Below, in pieces: positions 8,872 to 17,454 of a DNA stretch of 64,000 nucleotides (the first letter of the stretch is position 1; every line of letters begins with the position of its first letter). Location: contig NZ_JAQGNQ010000056.1 of the NCBI RefSeq assembly GCF_028291745.1, positions 124,001-188,000 of the forward strand. The letters are read 5' to 3'. This DNA is from Ramlibacter sp. (GTDB lineage: Bacteria; Pseudomonadota; Gammaproteobacteria; Burkholderiales; Burkholderiaceae_C). The notes beneath the pieces were generated by a model. The model searched no databases, had not been told where the DNA came from, and worked only from the letters and a program-made list of their open reading frames with translations. Both the position numbers and the translations under genes were made by a program.

Positions 8872-10200
8872 GTGATGAAAGAGAACATGAGCATTCTCGA
8901 AGCCGTGGGCGGGCTTGGCCCCGACTCGGCGGTCGAACGGGTGGTGCTGGCGCGCGAGCTTCCCAAGCGAACGATCGCGCTGGTGCTGGCCGGCGGCCGC
9001 GGCTCGCGGCTGATGGATCTCACCGACCGGCGCGCCAAGCCGGCCGTGTACTTCGGCGGCAAGTTCCGCATCATCGACTTCACGCTGTCCAACTGCATCA
9101 ACTCGGGCATCCGCCGAATCGGCGTGCTCACGCAGTACAAGTCGCACTCGCTGCTGCGGCACCTGCAGCGCGGCTGGAGCTTCCTGCGCGGCGAGCAGAA
9201 CGAGTTCATCGACCTGCTGCCCGCCCAGCAGCGGGTGAACGAGGCCTTCTGGTACCGCGGCACCGCCGATGCCATCACGCAGAACATCGACATCCTGCGC
9301 GCCTACGAGCCCGAATACATCCTGGTGCTCGCCGGCGACCACATCTACAAGCAGGACTACTCGCTGATGCTGCTGGACCATGTGGAGAGCAAGGCGAAGG
9401 TCACGGTCGGCTGCATCGAGGTGCCGCGCATGGAAGCGACCGCGCTGGGCGTGATGCACGTCGACGAACGCCGCCGCATCACCGACTTCCTCGAAAAGCC
9501 CAAGGACCCGCCGGCGATTCCCGGCAAACCGGACCGCGCGCTGGGCAGCATGGGCATCTACGTGTTCGATGCCGAGTACCTGTACCAGCTGCTGGAGCAG
9601 GACGGCGCCGACGACAGTTCCGAGCACGACTTCGGCAAGAACCTGATTCCCAAGATCGTGCGCGACGGCGGCGCGCTGGCGCACCCGCTGAACCTCTCGA
9701 GCATCCCGGCGTCCACGCGCCACCGGCCTTACTGGCGCGACGTCGGCACGGTCGACGCGTTCTGGGCCGCCAACCTGGACCTCGCCTCCGACCTGCCGGA
9801 GCTCAATCTGTACGACCGCAACTGGCCGGTGTGGACCTACCAGGAGCAGTTGCCGCCCGCCAAGTTCGTCCCCGACGAGCGCGGCCTCAACGGCGAGACT
9901 TCCAATGTGCTGGTCTCCGGCGGCTGCATCGTGGTGGGATCGAACATCAGGCGCGCGGTGCTGTTCTCCAACGTGAAGGTCGATGCCTGCTGCACGATCC
10001 ACGAGGCGGTGATCATGCCCGACACCACCATCTCCCGCGGCTGCCGCTTGTCCAAGGTCGTGATCGACCGCGGCTGCAAGCTGCCCGAGGGCGCGGTCAT
10101 CGGCGAAAACGCGGACGAAGACAGCCGCCGGTTCTACCGCACCGAAAGCGGCGTGGTGCTGGTCACCAAGGAAATGCTGGACAAGCTACAGGCGACGTAG
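8872..10200 (+). CDS. glgC: Glucose-1-phosphate adenylyltransferase (ADP-glucose pyrophosphorylase)
   Basis: A full-length 442-residue enzyme that makes ADP-glucose from glucose-1-phosphate and ATP, the committed step of bacterial glycogen synthesis. The N-terminal nucleotidyltransferase domain shows [21 protein letters not shown], the loop GTADAITQN and [29 protein letters not shown] is also characteristic. The C-terminal left-handed beta-helix carries the hexapeptide repeats. GTG 8872 or ATG 8875 both sit behind AGAGG. The gene is alone here; glgA and glgB are not in the window, but a glucan phosphorylase lies 35 kb away. Control is expected to be allosteric by glycolytic intermediates, as in the family. 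Confidence 0.97.
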   Translation: MMKENMSILEAVGGLGPDSAVERVVLARELPKRTIALVLAGGRGSRLMDLTDRRAKPAVYFGGKFRIIDFTLSNCINSGIRRIGVLTQYKSHSLLRHLQRGWSFLRGEQNEFIDLLPAQQRVNEAFWYRGTADAITQNIDILRAYEPEYILVLAGDHIYKQDYSLMLLDHVESKAKVTVGCIEVPRMEATALGVMHVDERRRITDFLEKPKDPPAIPGKPDRALGSMGIYVFDAEYLYQLLEQDGADDSSEHDFGKNLIPKIVRDGGALAHPLNLSSIPASTRHRPYWRDVGTVDAFWAANLDLASDLPELNLYDRNWPVWTYQEQLPPAKFVPDERGLNGETSNVLVSGGCIVVGSNIRRAVLFSNVKVDACCTIHEAVIMPDTTISRGCRLSKVVIDRGCKLPEGAVIGENADEDSRRFYRTESGVVLVTKEMLDKLQAT

Positions 10201-10272
10201 GCTGGGCTTCGCGCAGCGAACCCCAGCACCGGCCGCGGCAAACGCTGGGGTGCCTGCGGCAGCCCAGCCTAC
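10197..10272. repeat. Palindromic repeat, family A (full copy)
   Basis: The outer arms GTAGGCTGGGCT and AGCCCAGCCTAC are perfectly inverted over 12 bases, and inner arms CCCCAGC and GCTGGGG are also inverted. The element overlaps the glgC stop codon and could act as a transcript-end hairpin. A second full copy is at 27035 and half copies are at 13616 and 17415. Confidence 0.75.
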
Positions 10273-10335
10273 CGGCCCACGAGAGCCCCGATCCGCGAGG
10301 TCTGGTACAAGCGGACCTTTGCCCTGCTCTGCGCA

Positions 10336-11565
10336 ATGAATCCCGACGCCCACCAAATCTGGACCGCCCCGCGCTGGGCGCTCGCCATGCTGCTGGCGCT
10401 GCTCGGGATGCTCGGTCCGTTCTCGATCGACACCTACATCCCCGCGTTCTCGGGCATCGCGCAGGCGCTGAACGCGACGCCGGTGGAGATGCAGCAGACG
10501 CTGTCGGCGTACCTGTTCGGGTTTGCCTTCATGAACCTGTTCCACGGTGCGCTCGCCGACAGCTTCGGCCGGCGCCCGGTGGTGCTGTGCGGCATCGCGG
10601 TGTTCACGCTGGCCTCGATCGGTTGCGCCCTCTCGCAGCACGTGGGCCAGCTGGTGCTGTTCCGCGCCTTGCAGGGACTGTCGACCGGCGCCGGCTGGGT
10701 CGTGTCGCGCGCGGTGATCCGCGACATGTTCCCCCCGGACCAGGCGCAGAAGGTCATGAGCCAGGTGACGATCTACTTCGGCGTCGCGCCGGCGATCGCG
10801 CCCGTGGTCGGCGGCTGGCTGCTGGTGCACGCGGGCTGGCACAGCATCTTCTGGTTCCTCACGGGCGTGGGCATCGCGCTGTGGATCGCCAACTACCAGT
10901 TGCTGCCGGAGACGCTGCACGCCACCCACAAGCAGTCGTTCAACGTCCGCAACCTGCTGCGCGGCTACTGGCAGCTCGGATCGGATCCGCTGTTCCTGCT
11001 GCTGGCGCTGGCGAGTGGCGTGCCTTTCAACGGCATGTTCCTCTACGTGCTGTCGGCGCCCGCGTTCCTGGGCGAGCACCTGCATCTGGCACCGACGCAG
11101 TTCTTCTGGTTTTTCCTGCTCACCATCGGCGGCATCATGGCCGGCTCCTTCGCCAGCGGGCGGCTGGCCGGACGCATCCAGCCCAAGCACCAGATCCGCT
11201 GGGGCTTCGTGGTGATGTTCACGGTGTCGCTGGTCAACGTGGCGGCGAACTGGCTGTTCACGCCGCGCGTGGAATGGGCGCTGTTTCCGATCGCGCTGTT
11301 CGCCTTCGGCTGGGCGCTGATGGTGCCGGTGGTGACGCTGCTGGTGCTGGACCTCTACCCCGAGCGGCGCGGCATGGCCTCCTCGCTGCAGGCCTTCATC
11401 GGCTCCACGGCCAACGGCATCGTGGCCGGCGTGATCGCGCCCCTGGTGATGGGATCGACGCGCCACCTTGCGCTCGCTTCGCTGCTGATGATGAGCGTGG
11501 GGCTGGTGGCGTGGCTCTGGCTCAGGCGCCAGTGGCCGGAGACGGGGCGCGCGGCGATCGCATAG
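10336..11565 (+). CDS. Bcr/CflA-family MFS multidrug efflux transporter
   Basis: A 409-residue permease with 12 hydrophobic segments. The N-terminus (LLGMLGPFSIDTYIPAFSGIA) and the loop DSFGRRPVVLCGIAVF are diagnostic of the Bcr/CflA drug:H+ antiporters, as is RALQGLSTGAGWVVSRAVIRDMF. Members export bicyclomycin, chloramphenicol-like or sulfonamide compounds, or cysteine. It stands as a single gene between two repeat elements with no regulator beside it. The substrate is uncertain. Confidence 0.92.
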   Translation: MNPDAHQIWTAPRWALAMLLALLGMLGPFSIDTYIPAFSGIAQALNATPVEMQQTLSAYLFGFAFMNLFHGALADSFGRRPVVLCGIAVFTLASIGCALSQHVGQLVLFRALQGLSTGAGWVVSRAVIRDMFPPDQAQKVMSQVTIYFGVAPAIAPVVGGWLLVHAGWHSIFWFLTGVGIALWIANYQLLPETLHATHKQSFNVRNLLRGYWQLGSDPLFLLLALASGVPFNGMFLYVLSAPAFLGEHLHLAPTQFFWFFLLTIGGIMAGSFASGRLAGRIQPKHQIRWGFVVMFTVSLVNVAANWLFTPRVEWALFPIALFAFGWALMVPVVTLLVLDLYPERRGMASSLQAFIGSTANGIVAGVIAPLVMGSTRHLALASLLMMSVGLVAWLWLRRQWPETGRAAIA

Positions 11566-11600
11566 GGGTCTGGCTGGATGGCTCGCGCCTGGATCGGCGA

Positions 11601-11721
11601 ATCTTGAACGCAGAAGTCGCAGAAGGAAAACCAAACACGCAGAAGGATCCGGAAGTTGAAATCCTTCTCGGATATTCTTCTGCGTGTTCTGAATTCGTTC
11701 TGCGACTTCTGCGTTCAAGAT
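11601..11721. repeat. Long nested inverted repeat, family C (CGCAGAAG-type)
   Basis: Outer arms of 24 bases (11601-11624 and 11698-11721) are perfectly complementary, beginning ATCTTGAACGCAGAAG. A second, 12-base inverted pair (AACACGCAGAAG, 11634-11645, and its complement 11677-11688) lies inside. The word CGCAGAAG recurs in both arms. A related element is at 23725-23834. The outer hairpin is too long for an ordinary terminator. Confidence 0.8.
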
Positions 11722-11734
11722 TGCTTGATGCACT

Positions 11735-11763
11735 AAAGAAAAAGGGCGGCCAACGGCCGCCCT
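11735..11763 (-). terminator. Intrinsic terminator of the DEAD-box helicase gene
   Basis: On the minus strand, GGGCGGCC-gtt-GGCCGCCC forms an 8-bp stem with a 3-base loop, followed directly by TTTTTCTTT. It lies 23 bases after the helicase stop codon, the textbook position for a Rho-independent terminator. Confidence 0.85.
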
Positions 11764-11785
11764 GTTCAATCCCCATCACCGCGCG

Positions 11786-13363
11786 TTAGCGCGTCGGACG
11801 CCCACGACCGGCGTCGCGGTCGCGGCCGCCGAAGCCGCCATCGCGGCTGCCCTGGCCGTCACGCGGGCCGAAGCTCTTGGCGCCGGAGCCGGGTGCCTTG
11901 CCGAAACCACCAGCCGGGCGACGATCGCCCGGACGCGCGGGGCGGCTACCGAAGCCGGCGCGGGCCGGCGGCGGCGCGGAGAAGCGCTGCTTCGGCTCCA
12001 AGCCCGGAATCACTTCCGCCTGGATGCGCTGCTTGCTGTAATGCTCGATGTCACCGATCTTGCGACGGTCGCGGAATTCGGCGAACGTGACGGCCAGGCC
12101 GTCGCGTCCGGCACGGCCCGTGCGACCGATGCGGTGGGTGTAGTCCTCGCTCTTCATCGGCAGGCCGAAGTTGAACACGTGCGTGATCGTCGGCACGTCG
12201 ATGCCGCGCGCGGCCACATCGGTCGCCACCAGGATCTGCACCTGGCCACGACGCAGCGCCATCAGGCGGCGGTTGCGCAGGCCCTGCGACAGGGCACCGT
12301 GCAGCGCGACGGCGTCGAAGCCCTCCTGCTGCAGGTCTTCGGCGAGCGCATCGCACTCGATCTGGGTGCTGGCGAAGACGATGGCCTGGTCGATGCTCTT
12401 GTCACGCAGCCAGTGATCCAGCAGCTGGCGCTTGTGCTGGGGGGTATCCGCCCAGAACAGCTTCTGCTGGATGTTGGCGTGGGCCGCCTGGGGCGAGTCC
12501 ACCTGGATGCGCTGCGGCTCGCGCATCACGCGCGTGGCCAGCTGCTGGATGCGCGGCGCGAAGGTGGCGCTGAACATCATCGTCTGGTGACGGTTCGCGG
12601 TCATCTGGTGCACCGCTTCCAGGTCCTCGGCAAAGCCCAGGTCCAGCATGCGGTCGCCTTCATCGACGACCAGGAACTGCACCTTGTCGAGCTTGATCTG
12701 CGAGGAGCGCTGCAGGTCCAGCAGGCGGCCCGGCGTGGCGACCACGAGGTCGGCGTTCTGCAGGCGCGCGATCTGCATCTGGTAAGGCATGCCGCCCACC
12801 ACGCTGGCGATGCGCAGGCCGCGGGCGTGCTTCACCAGGTCGATGGCGTCGTTGGCCACCTGCTGCGCGAGTTCGCGCGTCGGGCACAGGATCAGCGCGC
12901 CGGGCACGGCGGCCTTGAAGGTGCGCGGGTTCAGCGGGTTCTTGCGAGCGCGCTTGGCCCCCGCATCGCCACGGGCGACGGCTTCGTCGTAGGCCTTCTG
13001 TTCGGCCTCCGCTTCGGCCGCCTTCTGGCGGATCAGCGTGTCGAGCACGGGCAGCAGGAAGGCCGCGGTCTTGCCGCTGCCGGTCTGGCTGGAGACCATC
13101 AGGTCGTTCACCGAGCGGCCTTGCGCGTCCTGCGCCAGGGCACGGCCGATCACCTGCTGCTGCACGGAGGTCGGTTGGGTGAAGCCCAGGTCGGCGACGG
13201 CCGCGATCAGTTCGGGCGCCAGGTTCAGCAGCGCGAAGCCATTCGGCGCGGCAGGCGTGTTGTCCACGGCTTGCGCGGCCACCGGCGTGTCGTCGAAGGC
13301 CACGGGCGTGTTGTCGAAGGCGACAGTGTCGCCGGCGACGGAGTTGGATTCGAAATCGGTCAT
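11786..13363 (-). CDS. DEAD-box RNA helicase, RhlE-like, with motif II DEGD
   Basis: A 525-residue ATP-dependent RNA helicase. The core holds the Q-motif (FTQPTSVQQQ), motif I (SSQTGSGKT), Ia (PTRELAQQ), motif II at residues 234-237, SATF, and motif [13 protein letters not shown]. Motif II reads DEGD rather than DEAD, an Ala-to-Gly change at the third position. An insert of about 35 residues rich in Ala, Glu and Lys follows motif I, and the tail is rich in Gly, Arg and Asp (RNA-binding RGG-like). The first 40 residues are a low-complexity DTPVA-repeat leader. ATG 13363 is preferred over GTG 13375. A long 5' leader with hairpins suggests cold-responsive control. Confidence 0.94.
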   Translation of the reverse strand: MTDFESNSVAGDTVAFDNTPVAFDDTPVAAQAVDNTPAAPNGFALLNLAPELIAAVADLGFTQPTSVQQQVIGRALAQDAQGRSVNDLMVSSQTGSGKTAAFLLPVLDTLIRQKAAEAEAEQKAYDEAVARGDAGAKRARKNPLNPRTFKAAVPGALILCPTRELAQQVANDAIDLVKHARGLRIASVVGGMPYQMQIARLQNADLVVATPGRLLDLQRSSQIKLDKVQFLVVDEGDRMLDLGFAEDLEAVHQMTANRHQTMMFSATFAPRIQQLATRVMREPQRIQVDSPQAAHANIQQKLFWADTPQHKRQLLDHWLRDKSIDQAIVFASTQIECDALAEDLQQEGFDAVALHGALSQGLRNRRLMALRRGQVQILVATDVAARGIDVPTITHVFNFGLPMKSEDYTHRIGRTGRAGRDGLAVTFAEFRDRRKIGDIEHYSKQRIQAEVIPGLEPKQRFSAPPPARAGFGSRPARPGDRRPAGGFGKAPGSGAKSFGPRDGQGSRDGGFGGRDRDAGRGRPTR

Positions 13364-13547
13364 GAAGAGTCCCACGCAGCGCTACCCAGGGCGGGTGCGC
13401 CGTCATCAGAATGGTTAGAGAACATCTTCCATTCCAACGACTACGCAGGTTTTGCAACCTGTGTGGCTCTATGCGCCTTGAGTGGCGAGCCGGTGCGAGA
13501 AGGCAGATGCGCGATTGAAGGTTGCGTTGTCTGCAACCAAGTCGTTG

Positions 13548-13553
13548 ATTATA
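13548..13553 (-). promoter_or_regulatory. Candidate -10 box for the DEAD-box helicase gene
   Basis: The minus strand reads TATAAT, a perfect sigma-70 -10 hexamer in very GC-rich DNA, about 185 bases before the helicase ATG. No convincing -35 box is visible. Transcription from here would give a leader of about 175 bases carrying two small hairpins (CAGGTT-TTGC-AACCTG and GGTTGC-7nt-GCAACC). Confidence 0.45.
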
Positions 13554-13615
13554 GGACGTTTTCGAAGATGCTGCAGCGCGCCATCCACGGCGTCGCTTGA
13601 GGGCACAGTGGATGG

Positions 13616-13643
13616 GTTGCGGCAGGCACCCCAGCGTGCCCGT
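13616..13643. repeat. Family A repeat, half copy
   Basis: The segment containing GGCAGGCACCCCAGCG and CCCGTTCACCC matches the inner part of the family A elements and the half copy at 17415. It lies at the 3' end of orn. Confidence 0.45.
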
Positions 13644-14225
13644 TCACCCGAGCTTCAAAAAATGCTCACGGTAATGCGCCAGCTCATCGATCGACTCCTG
13701 CACATCGGCCAGCGCCGTGTGCAGCTGCCGCTTCTTGAACGATGCATAGACCTCGGGCCGCCAGCGCTTGGACAGCTCCTTGAGCGTGCTCACGTCGAGA
13801 TTGCGATAGTGGAACCAGGCTTCCAGCTTCGGCATGTACTTGACCAGGAAGCGGCGGTCCTGGCCGATGCTGTTGCCGCACATCGGGCTGCCCTGGCGCG
13901 GCACGTAGCGGCTGACGAAGTCCAGCACCTGCTGCTCGGCCTGGGCTTCGTCCAGCGTCGAGGCCCGCACCTTGTCGACCAGGCCGCTCTTGCCGTGGGT
14001 GCCCTTGTTCCAGGCGTCCATCAGGTCCAGTTGCTCGTCGCTCTGGTGGATCGCGAGCGCCGGCCCTTCGATGCGCGGCTCGAGCTCGGGGCCGGTGATT
14101 ACCACCGCAATCTCGATCAGGCGATCGCGGTCCGGGTCGAGCCCGGTCATTTCACAGTCGAGCCAGACGAGGTTCTGGTCGCTCTTCGCGAGCGTCTGGG
14201 CGCTTGCTGCCGTCGGGTCTGCCAT
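13644..14225 (-). CDS. orn: Oligoribonuclease (3'-5' exoribonuclease)
   Basis: A 193-residue DEDDh exonuclease that degrades 2-5-nt RNA fragments and pGpG to nucleotides, completing mRNA decay and c-di-GMP turnover. The DEDD residues are visible in [22 protein letters not shown] (D and E), [11 protein letters not shown] (third acidic residue), and [11 protein letters not shown] (His and last Asp). The ATG at 14225 ([10 protein letters not shown]) is chosen because family proteins start just before the first motif; the ORF-track start at 14288 adds an unlikely Arg-rich extension. It is divergent from the M48 protease gene. Confidence 0.96.
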   Translation of the reverse strand: MADPTAASAQTLAKSDQNLVWLDCEMTGLDPDRDRLIEIAVVITGPELEPRIEGPALAIHQSDEQLDLMDAWNKGTHGKSGLVDKVRASTLDEAQAEQQVLDFVSRYVPRQGSPMCGNSIGQDRRFLVKYMPKLEAWFHYRNLDVSTLKELSKRWRPEVYASFKKRQLHTALADVQESIDELAHYREHFLKLG

Positions 14226-14354
14226 ATCCGTCAATTGTCGCCGATGGGCGCCACCAGCGGCCCGGCAAAGCCGGTTCCGCAGCGGCACGCGAATGGCCGT
14301 GCAGTTTCCGTGGCTGCGGCGTGGCAGGAGCCTGGGGAACTAAGATGCCTACCT

Positions 14355-15623
14355 ATGCAAGCTTCCGCCCTACTCACCTTTGCCTTTGCCACCTTTCTCG
14401 TGGCGGGCCTGGCGGTGAAGTTCTGGCTGGCGACCCGGCAGGTGCGCCACGTGGTCCGCCACCGCGACGCCGTGCCGCCGCTGTTTGCCGGCACCGTGTC
14501 GCTGGCGGCGCATCGCAAGGCCGCCGACTACACCGTGGCCAAGTCGCGCGTCGGCCTGCTGGAGACGGCGTTCGGCGCGGCGGTGCTGCTGGCCTGGACG
14601 CTGCTGGGCGGCCTCGACGCGCTCAATCGCGCGCTGGTGGACTGGCTGGGTACCGGCATGATCCAGCAGCTGGCACTGCTGGCCGCGTTTGCCGTGATCA
14701 GCGGCCTGGTGGACCTGCCCTTCGGGCTGTACCAGACCTTCGTGGTGGAAGAGCGCTTCGGCTTCAACAAGATCACCTGGAAGCTCTGGCTCGGCGACCT
14801 GGTGAAGTCCACGTTGCTCGGTGCGCTGATCGGCGCGCCCATCGCCGCGCTCATCCTCTGGCTCATGGGGGCGGCGGGCAGCTGGTGGTGGCTGTGGGCC
14901 TGGGGCGTGTGGATCGCTTTCAACCTGCTGCTGCTGGTGGTGTATCCCACCTTCATCGCCCCGCTGTTCAACAAGTTCCAGCCGCTCGAAGACGAGACGC
15001 TGAAGGCGCGCGTCACTGCGCTGATGCAGCGCTGCGGCTTCGCGGCCAAGGGCCTGTTCGTGATGGACGGCAGCCGGCGCAGCGCCCATGCCAATGCGTA
15101 TTTCACCGGCTTCGGCGCGGCCAAGCGCGTGGTCTTCTACGACACGCTGCTGACCAAGCTGTCGCCGGGTGAAGTCGACGCGGTGCTCGCGCACGAGCTC
15201 GGCCACTTCAAGCACCGGCACATCGTCAAGCGCATCGTGGCGCTGTTCGCGATGAGCCTGCTGGGCTTCGCGCTGCTCGGGTGGCTGGCCACCCGCCTGT
15301 GGTTCTACACCGGGCTGGGCGTGCAGCCCAATGTCCAGGGGCCCAACGACGCCCTGGCACTGCTGCTGTTCATGCTGGCCGTGCCGGTGTTCACCTATTT
15401 CATTTCGCCGGTGATGGCGCAGTTCTCGCGCAAGCACGAGTTCGAGGCCGACGCCTTCGCCGTCACGCAGACCAGCGGCAAGGACCTGGGCAGCGCGCTG
15501 CTGAAACTCTACGAGGACAACGCCTCCACCCTCACGCCCGACCCGGTGTTCGTCAAGTTCTACTACTCGCATCCGCCCGCCTCCGAACGCCTGGCGCGGC
15601 TCGGCGCCGGGGCCAGTGCATGA
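14355..15623 (+). CDS. M48 family (Ste24-type) integral membrane zinc endopeptidase
   Basis: A 422-residue membrane protease. The zinc motif is HELGHFKH, followed by the third ligand in KHEFEADAFAV; six or seven hydrophobic segments surround it, as in CAAX prenyl protease 1. The N-terminal region with LPFGLYQTFVVEERFGFN is typical of the Ste24 branch (PF16491). It likely degrades misfolded or surplus membrane proteins at the cytoplasmic membrane. The start ATG 14355 opens a membrane helix. The stop overlaps the start of the next gene (ATGA), so it heads a three-gene coupled operon with the pterin dehydratase and rsgA. Confidence 0.95.
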   Translation: MQASALLTFAFATFLVAGLAVKFWLATRQVRHVVRHRDAVPPLFAGTVSLAAHRKAADYTVAKSRVGLLETAFGAAVLLAWTLLGGLDALNRALVDWLGTGMIQQLALLAAFAVISGLVDLPFGLYQTFVVEERFGFNKITWKLWLGDLVKSTLLGALIGAPIAALILWLMGAAGSWWWLWAWGVWIAFNLLLLVVYPTFIAPLFNKFQPLEDETLKARVTALMQRCGFAAKGLFVMDGSRRSAHANAYFTGFGAAKRVVFYDTLLTKLSPGEVDAVLAHELGHFKHRHIVKRIVALFAMSLLGFALLGWLATRLWFYTGLGVQPNVQGPNDALALLLFMLAVPVFTYFISPVMAQFSRKHEFEADAFAVTQTSGKDLGSALLKLYEDNASTLTPDPVFVKFYYSHPPASERLARLGAGASA

Positions 15624-15958
15624 CGGAATCGGTGCTCAAGGTCCGGGACTGGTCTCGCATACAGCGCCGCGCCCTCACCCCCACGGAGATCGTCAAGCGG
15701 CTGGCGGACCTTCCCGGCTGGAAGCTCAGTGGCAACGGGCCGGAGCTGTCGATCGAGAAGAGCTTCAGTTTCTTCGACTACTACGAGACGATCTCCTTCG
15801 TGAATGCGCTGGCCTTCGTCGCGAACTCGCTGGATCACCACCCCGACCTGACGGTGCAGTACGACCGCTGCATCGTGCGCTTCCGCACGCATTCGCTCGC
15901 CGCCATCTCGGAGGCCGACTTCGAGTGCGCCGCGCGCACCGACGCCCTGCTCGCATGA
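15620..15958 (+). CDS. phhB: Pterin-4a-carbinolamine dehydratase
   Basis: A 112-residue member of the DCoH/PCD family, which dehydrates 4a-hydroxytetrahydropterin during recycling of the aromatic-amino-acid hydroxylase cofactor. The active-site stretch is NSLDHHPDLTVQYDRCIVRF, with the expected two histidines and proline; the usual tryptophan after HHPD is replaced by Leu. The phenylalanine hydroxylase gene is not in the window. It is coupled by ATGA overlaps on both sides (M48 protease upstream, rsgA downstream). The symbol follows the usual pseudomonad name; the family match is firm, the pathway role is inferred. Confidence 0.88.
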   Translation: MTESVLKVRDWSRIQRRALTPTEIVKRLADLPGWKLSGNGPELSIEKSFSFFDYYETISFVNALAFVANSLDHHPDLTVQYDRCIVRFRTHSLAAISEADFECAARTDALLA

Positions 15959-16887
15959 CGCCCGATCACGAACCAACGCACCCCGGCCTGGTGGTGGCCA
16001 GTCACGGCCGCCACTGCGTGGTGGAGTCCCCGGACGGCAGCCGCCGGCTGTGCCACGCCAAGGGCAAGAAGAACGAGACGGTGGTGGGCGACCGCGTGCA
16101 GTGGCGCCCCACCGGCGACGAAGGCGTGATCGCCAGGGTGGAGGAGCGCCGCAGCCTGTTCTACCGGCAGGACGAAGTCCGCACCAAGTCGTTTGCCGCC
16201 AACCTCGACCAGGTGCTGGTGCTGATCGCCGCGGAGCCCGAGTTCTCGGAGATGCAACTCGCGCGCGCCCTGATCGCCGCCGAGGCGCAGCGCATCGCCC
16301 CGGTGATCGCGCTGAACAAGTCGGACCTGGTCGAGCCCTTCGAGCGCGCGTGGCGCCGGCTGGTGCCGTATCACCACATGGGCTACGGCGTGCTGCCGCT
16401 GTCGCTGCGGCTGTCGAAGGACACCGACCGCGAGCACCTGCTGCAACACATGCTGGGCAAGACGACGCTGGTGCTCGGCCCCTCGGGCGCCGGCAAGAGC
16501 ACGCTGATCAACCTGCTGGTGCCGCAGGCGCAGGCCCAGACCGGCGAAATCTCGCAGGCGCTCAATTCCGGCAAGCACACGACGACCGCCACCACCTGGT
16601 ATTGGGTGGACCCGCAGCGCAGCACGGCGATCATCGACTCGCCGGGCTTCCAGGAATTCGGCCTGCACCACATCGCGCCGACGCAACTGGCCGGACTGAT
16701 GCCGGACCTGGCGCCGCACGTGGCGCAATGCAAGTTCTACAACTGCACCCACCTGCACGAACCGGGCTGCGGCGTGATGGCGGCAGTGAGCGACCTGCCC
16801 GATGCGCCGCAAGGCCGCATCGAGCCCAGCCGTTATCGCATCTACCGCCTGCTGTTCGAGGAGCTGTCGCAGCAGCCGAAGTACTAG
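15955..16887 (+). CDS. rsgA: Ribosome small subunit-dependent GTPase A
   Basis: A 310-residue circularly permuted GTPase that assists late maturation of the 30S subunit. An N-terminal OB-fold precedes the G-motifs, which occur in permuted order: G4 NKSD, then G1 GPSGAGKST, then G3 DSPGF. The C-terminal zinc-binding segment is CKFYNCTHLHEPGC. The ATG at 15955 overlaps the stop of the dehydratase gene. It is the last gene of the coupled run; trxC follows after 66 bases with its own ribosome-binding site. Confidence 0.97.
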   Translation: MTPDHEPTHPGLVVASHGRHCVVESPDGSRRLCHAKGKKNETVVGDRVQWRPTGDEGVIARVEERRSLFYRQDEVRTKSFAANLDQVLVLIAAEPEFSEMQLARALIAAEAQRIAPVIALNKSDLVEPFERAWRRLVPYHHMGYGVLPLSLRLSKDTDREHLLQHMLGKTTLVLGPSGAGKSTLINLLVPQAQAQTGEISQALNSGKHTTTATTWYWVDPQRSTAIIDSPGFQEFGLHHIAPTQLAGLMPDLAPHVAQCKFYNCTHLHEPGCGVMAAVSDLPDAPQGRIEPSRYRIYRLLFEELSQQPKY

Positions 16888-16953
16888 GCATTTCAGGCTC
16901 TTGTGTCCCGGCGGGCCGCCCGCATCTTCCAGCAAGGAGGAGCGCACCCGCCC

Positions 16954-17406
16954 ATGAGCCAGCTGCATGTCGTCTGTCCGCATTGCCACACCACCAACCG
17001 GGTCCAGAGCGCGGATCTGGCCAAGGGACCCGATTGCGGCAACTGTCACCGCGCCCTCTTCACGGGCGAGCCGGTCAACCTCAGTGCCACCGAGTTCGAG
17101 CGTCACATCACGCGCAGCCAGGTGCCGGTGCTGGTGGACTTCTGGGCGCCCTGGTGCGGGCCCTGTCGCATGATGGCCCCCGCTTACGAGCAGGCCGCCG
17201 CGCAGCTCGAACCGCGCGTGCAGCTGGTGAAGGTCAACACCGAGGAAGCGCAGGGCCTGGGCGCGCGGCTGAACATCCGCAGCATTCCGACGCTGGCCCT
17301 GTTCGCGGGCGGCCGCGAGGTGGCGCGCCAGGCCGGCGCGATGGGCACCGCCGACATCGTGCGCTGGACGCAGTCGCAGCTGGCGCGCGTGTTCACGCCG
17401 GCGTGA
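16954..17406 (+). CDS. trxC: Thioredoxin 2 with N-terminal zinc finger
   Basis: A 150-residue thioredoxin. An N-terminal zinc site is formed by two CxxC pairs (CPHC at 8-11 and CGNC at 28-31), followed by the thioredoxin fold with active site WCGPC (Cys68/Cys71) and the cis-proline RSIPTLALF. This layout is specific to TrxC, which reduces disulphides in the cytosol during oxidative stress. ATG 16954 (MSQLHVVC) is chosen since AAGGAGGAG lies 13 bases upstream and the N-terminus matches the family. Confidence 0.96.
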   Translation: MSQLHVVCPHCHTTNRVQSADLAKGPDCGNCHRALFTGEPVNLSATEFERHITRSQVPVLVDFWAPWCGPCRMMAPAYEQAAAQLEPRVQLVKVNTEEAQGLGARLNIRSIPTLALFAGGREVARQAGAMGTADIVRWTQSQLARVFTPA

Positions 17407-17414
17407 TTCGCATT

Positions 17415-17453
17415 GGTTGGCTGGGCTGCGCGTAGCGCACCCCAGCGCGCCCG
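17415..17453. repeat. Family A repeat, half copy
   Basis: GGTTGGCTGGGCTGCG...CACCCCAGCG matches one half of the full family A elements at 10197 and 27035. It separates the convergent trxC and CobD/CbiB-like genes and may form the hairpin CTGGGCTGCG...CACCCCAG. Confidence 0.5.
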
Positions 17454-17454
17454 C

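Noticed and set aside
9831-11789. Plus-strand ORF (652 aa) spanning glgC and the MFS gene
   Set aside because: Out-of-frame reading of two real genes and a repeat; no domain.
12041-13600. Plus-strand ORF (519 aa) opposite the DEAD-box helicase
   Set aside because: Antisense frame with His/Arg/Leu-rich low-complexity translation and no domain; the helicase motifs on the minus strand are clear.
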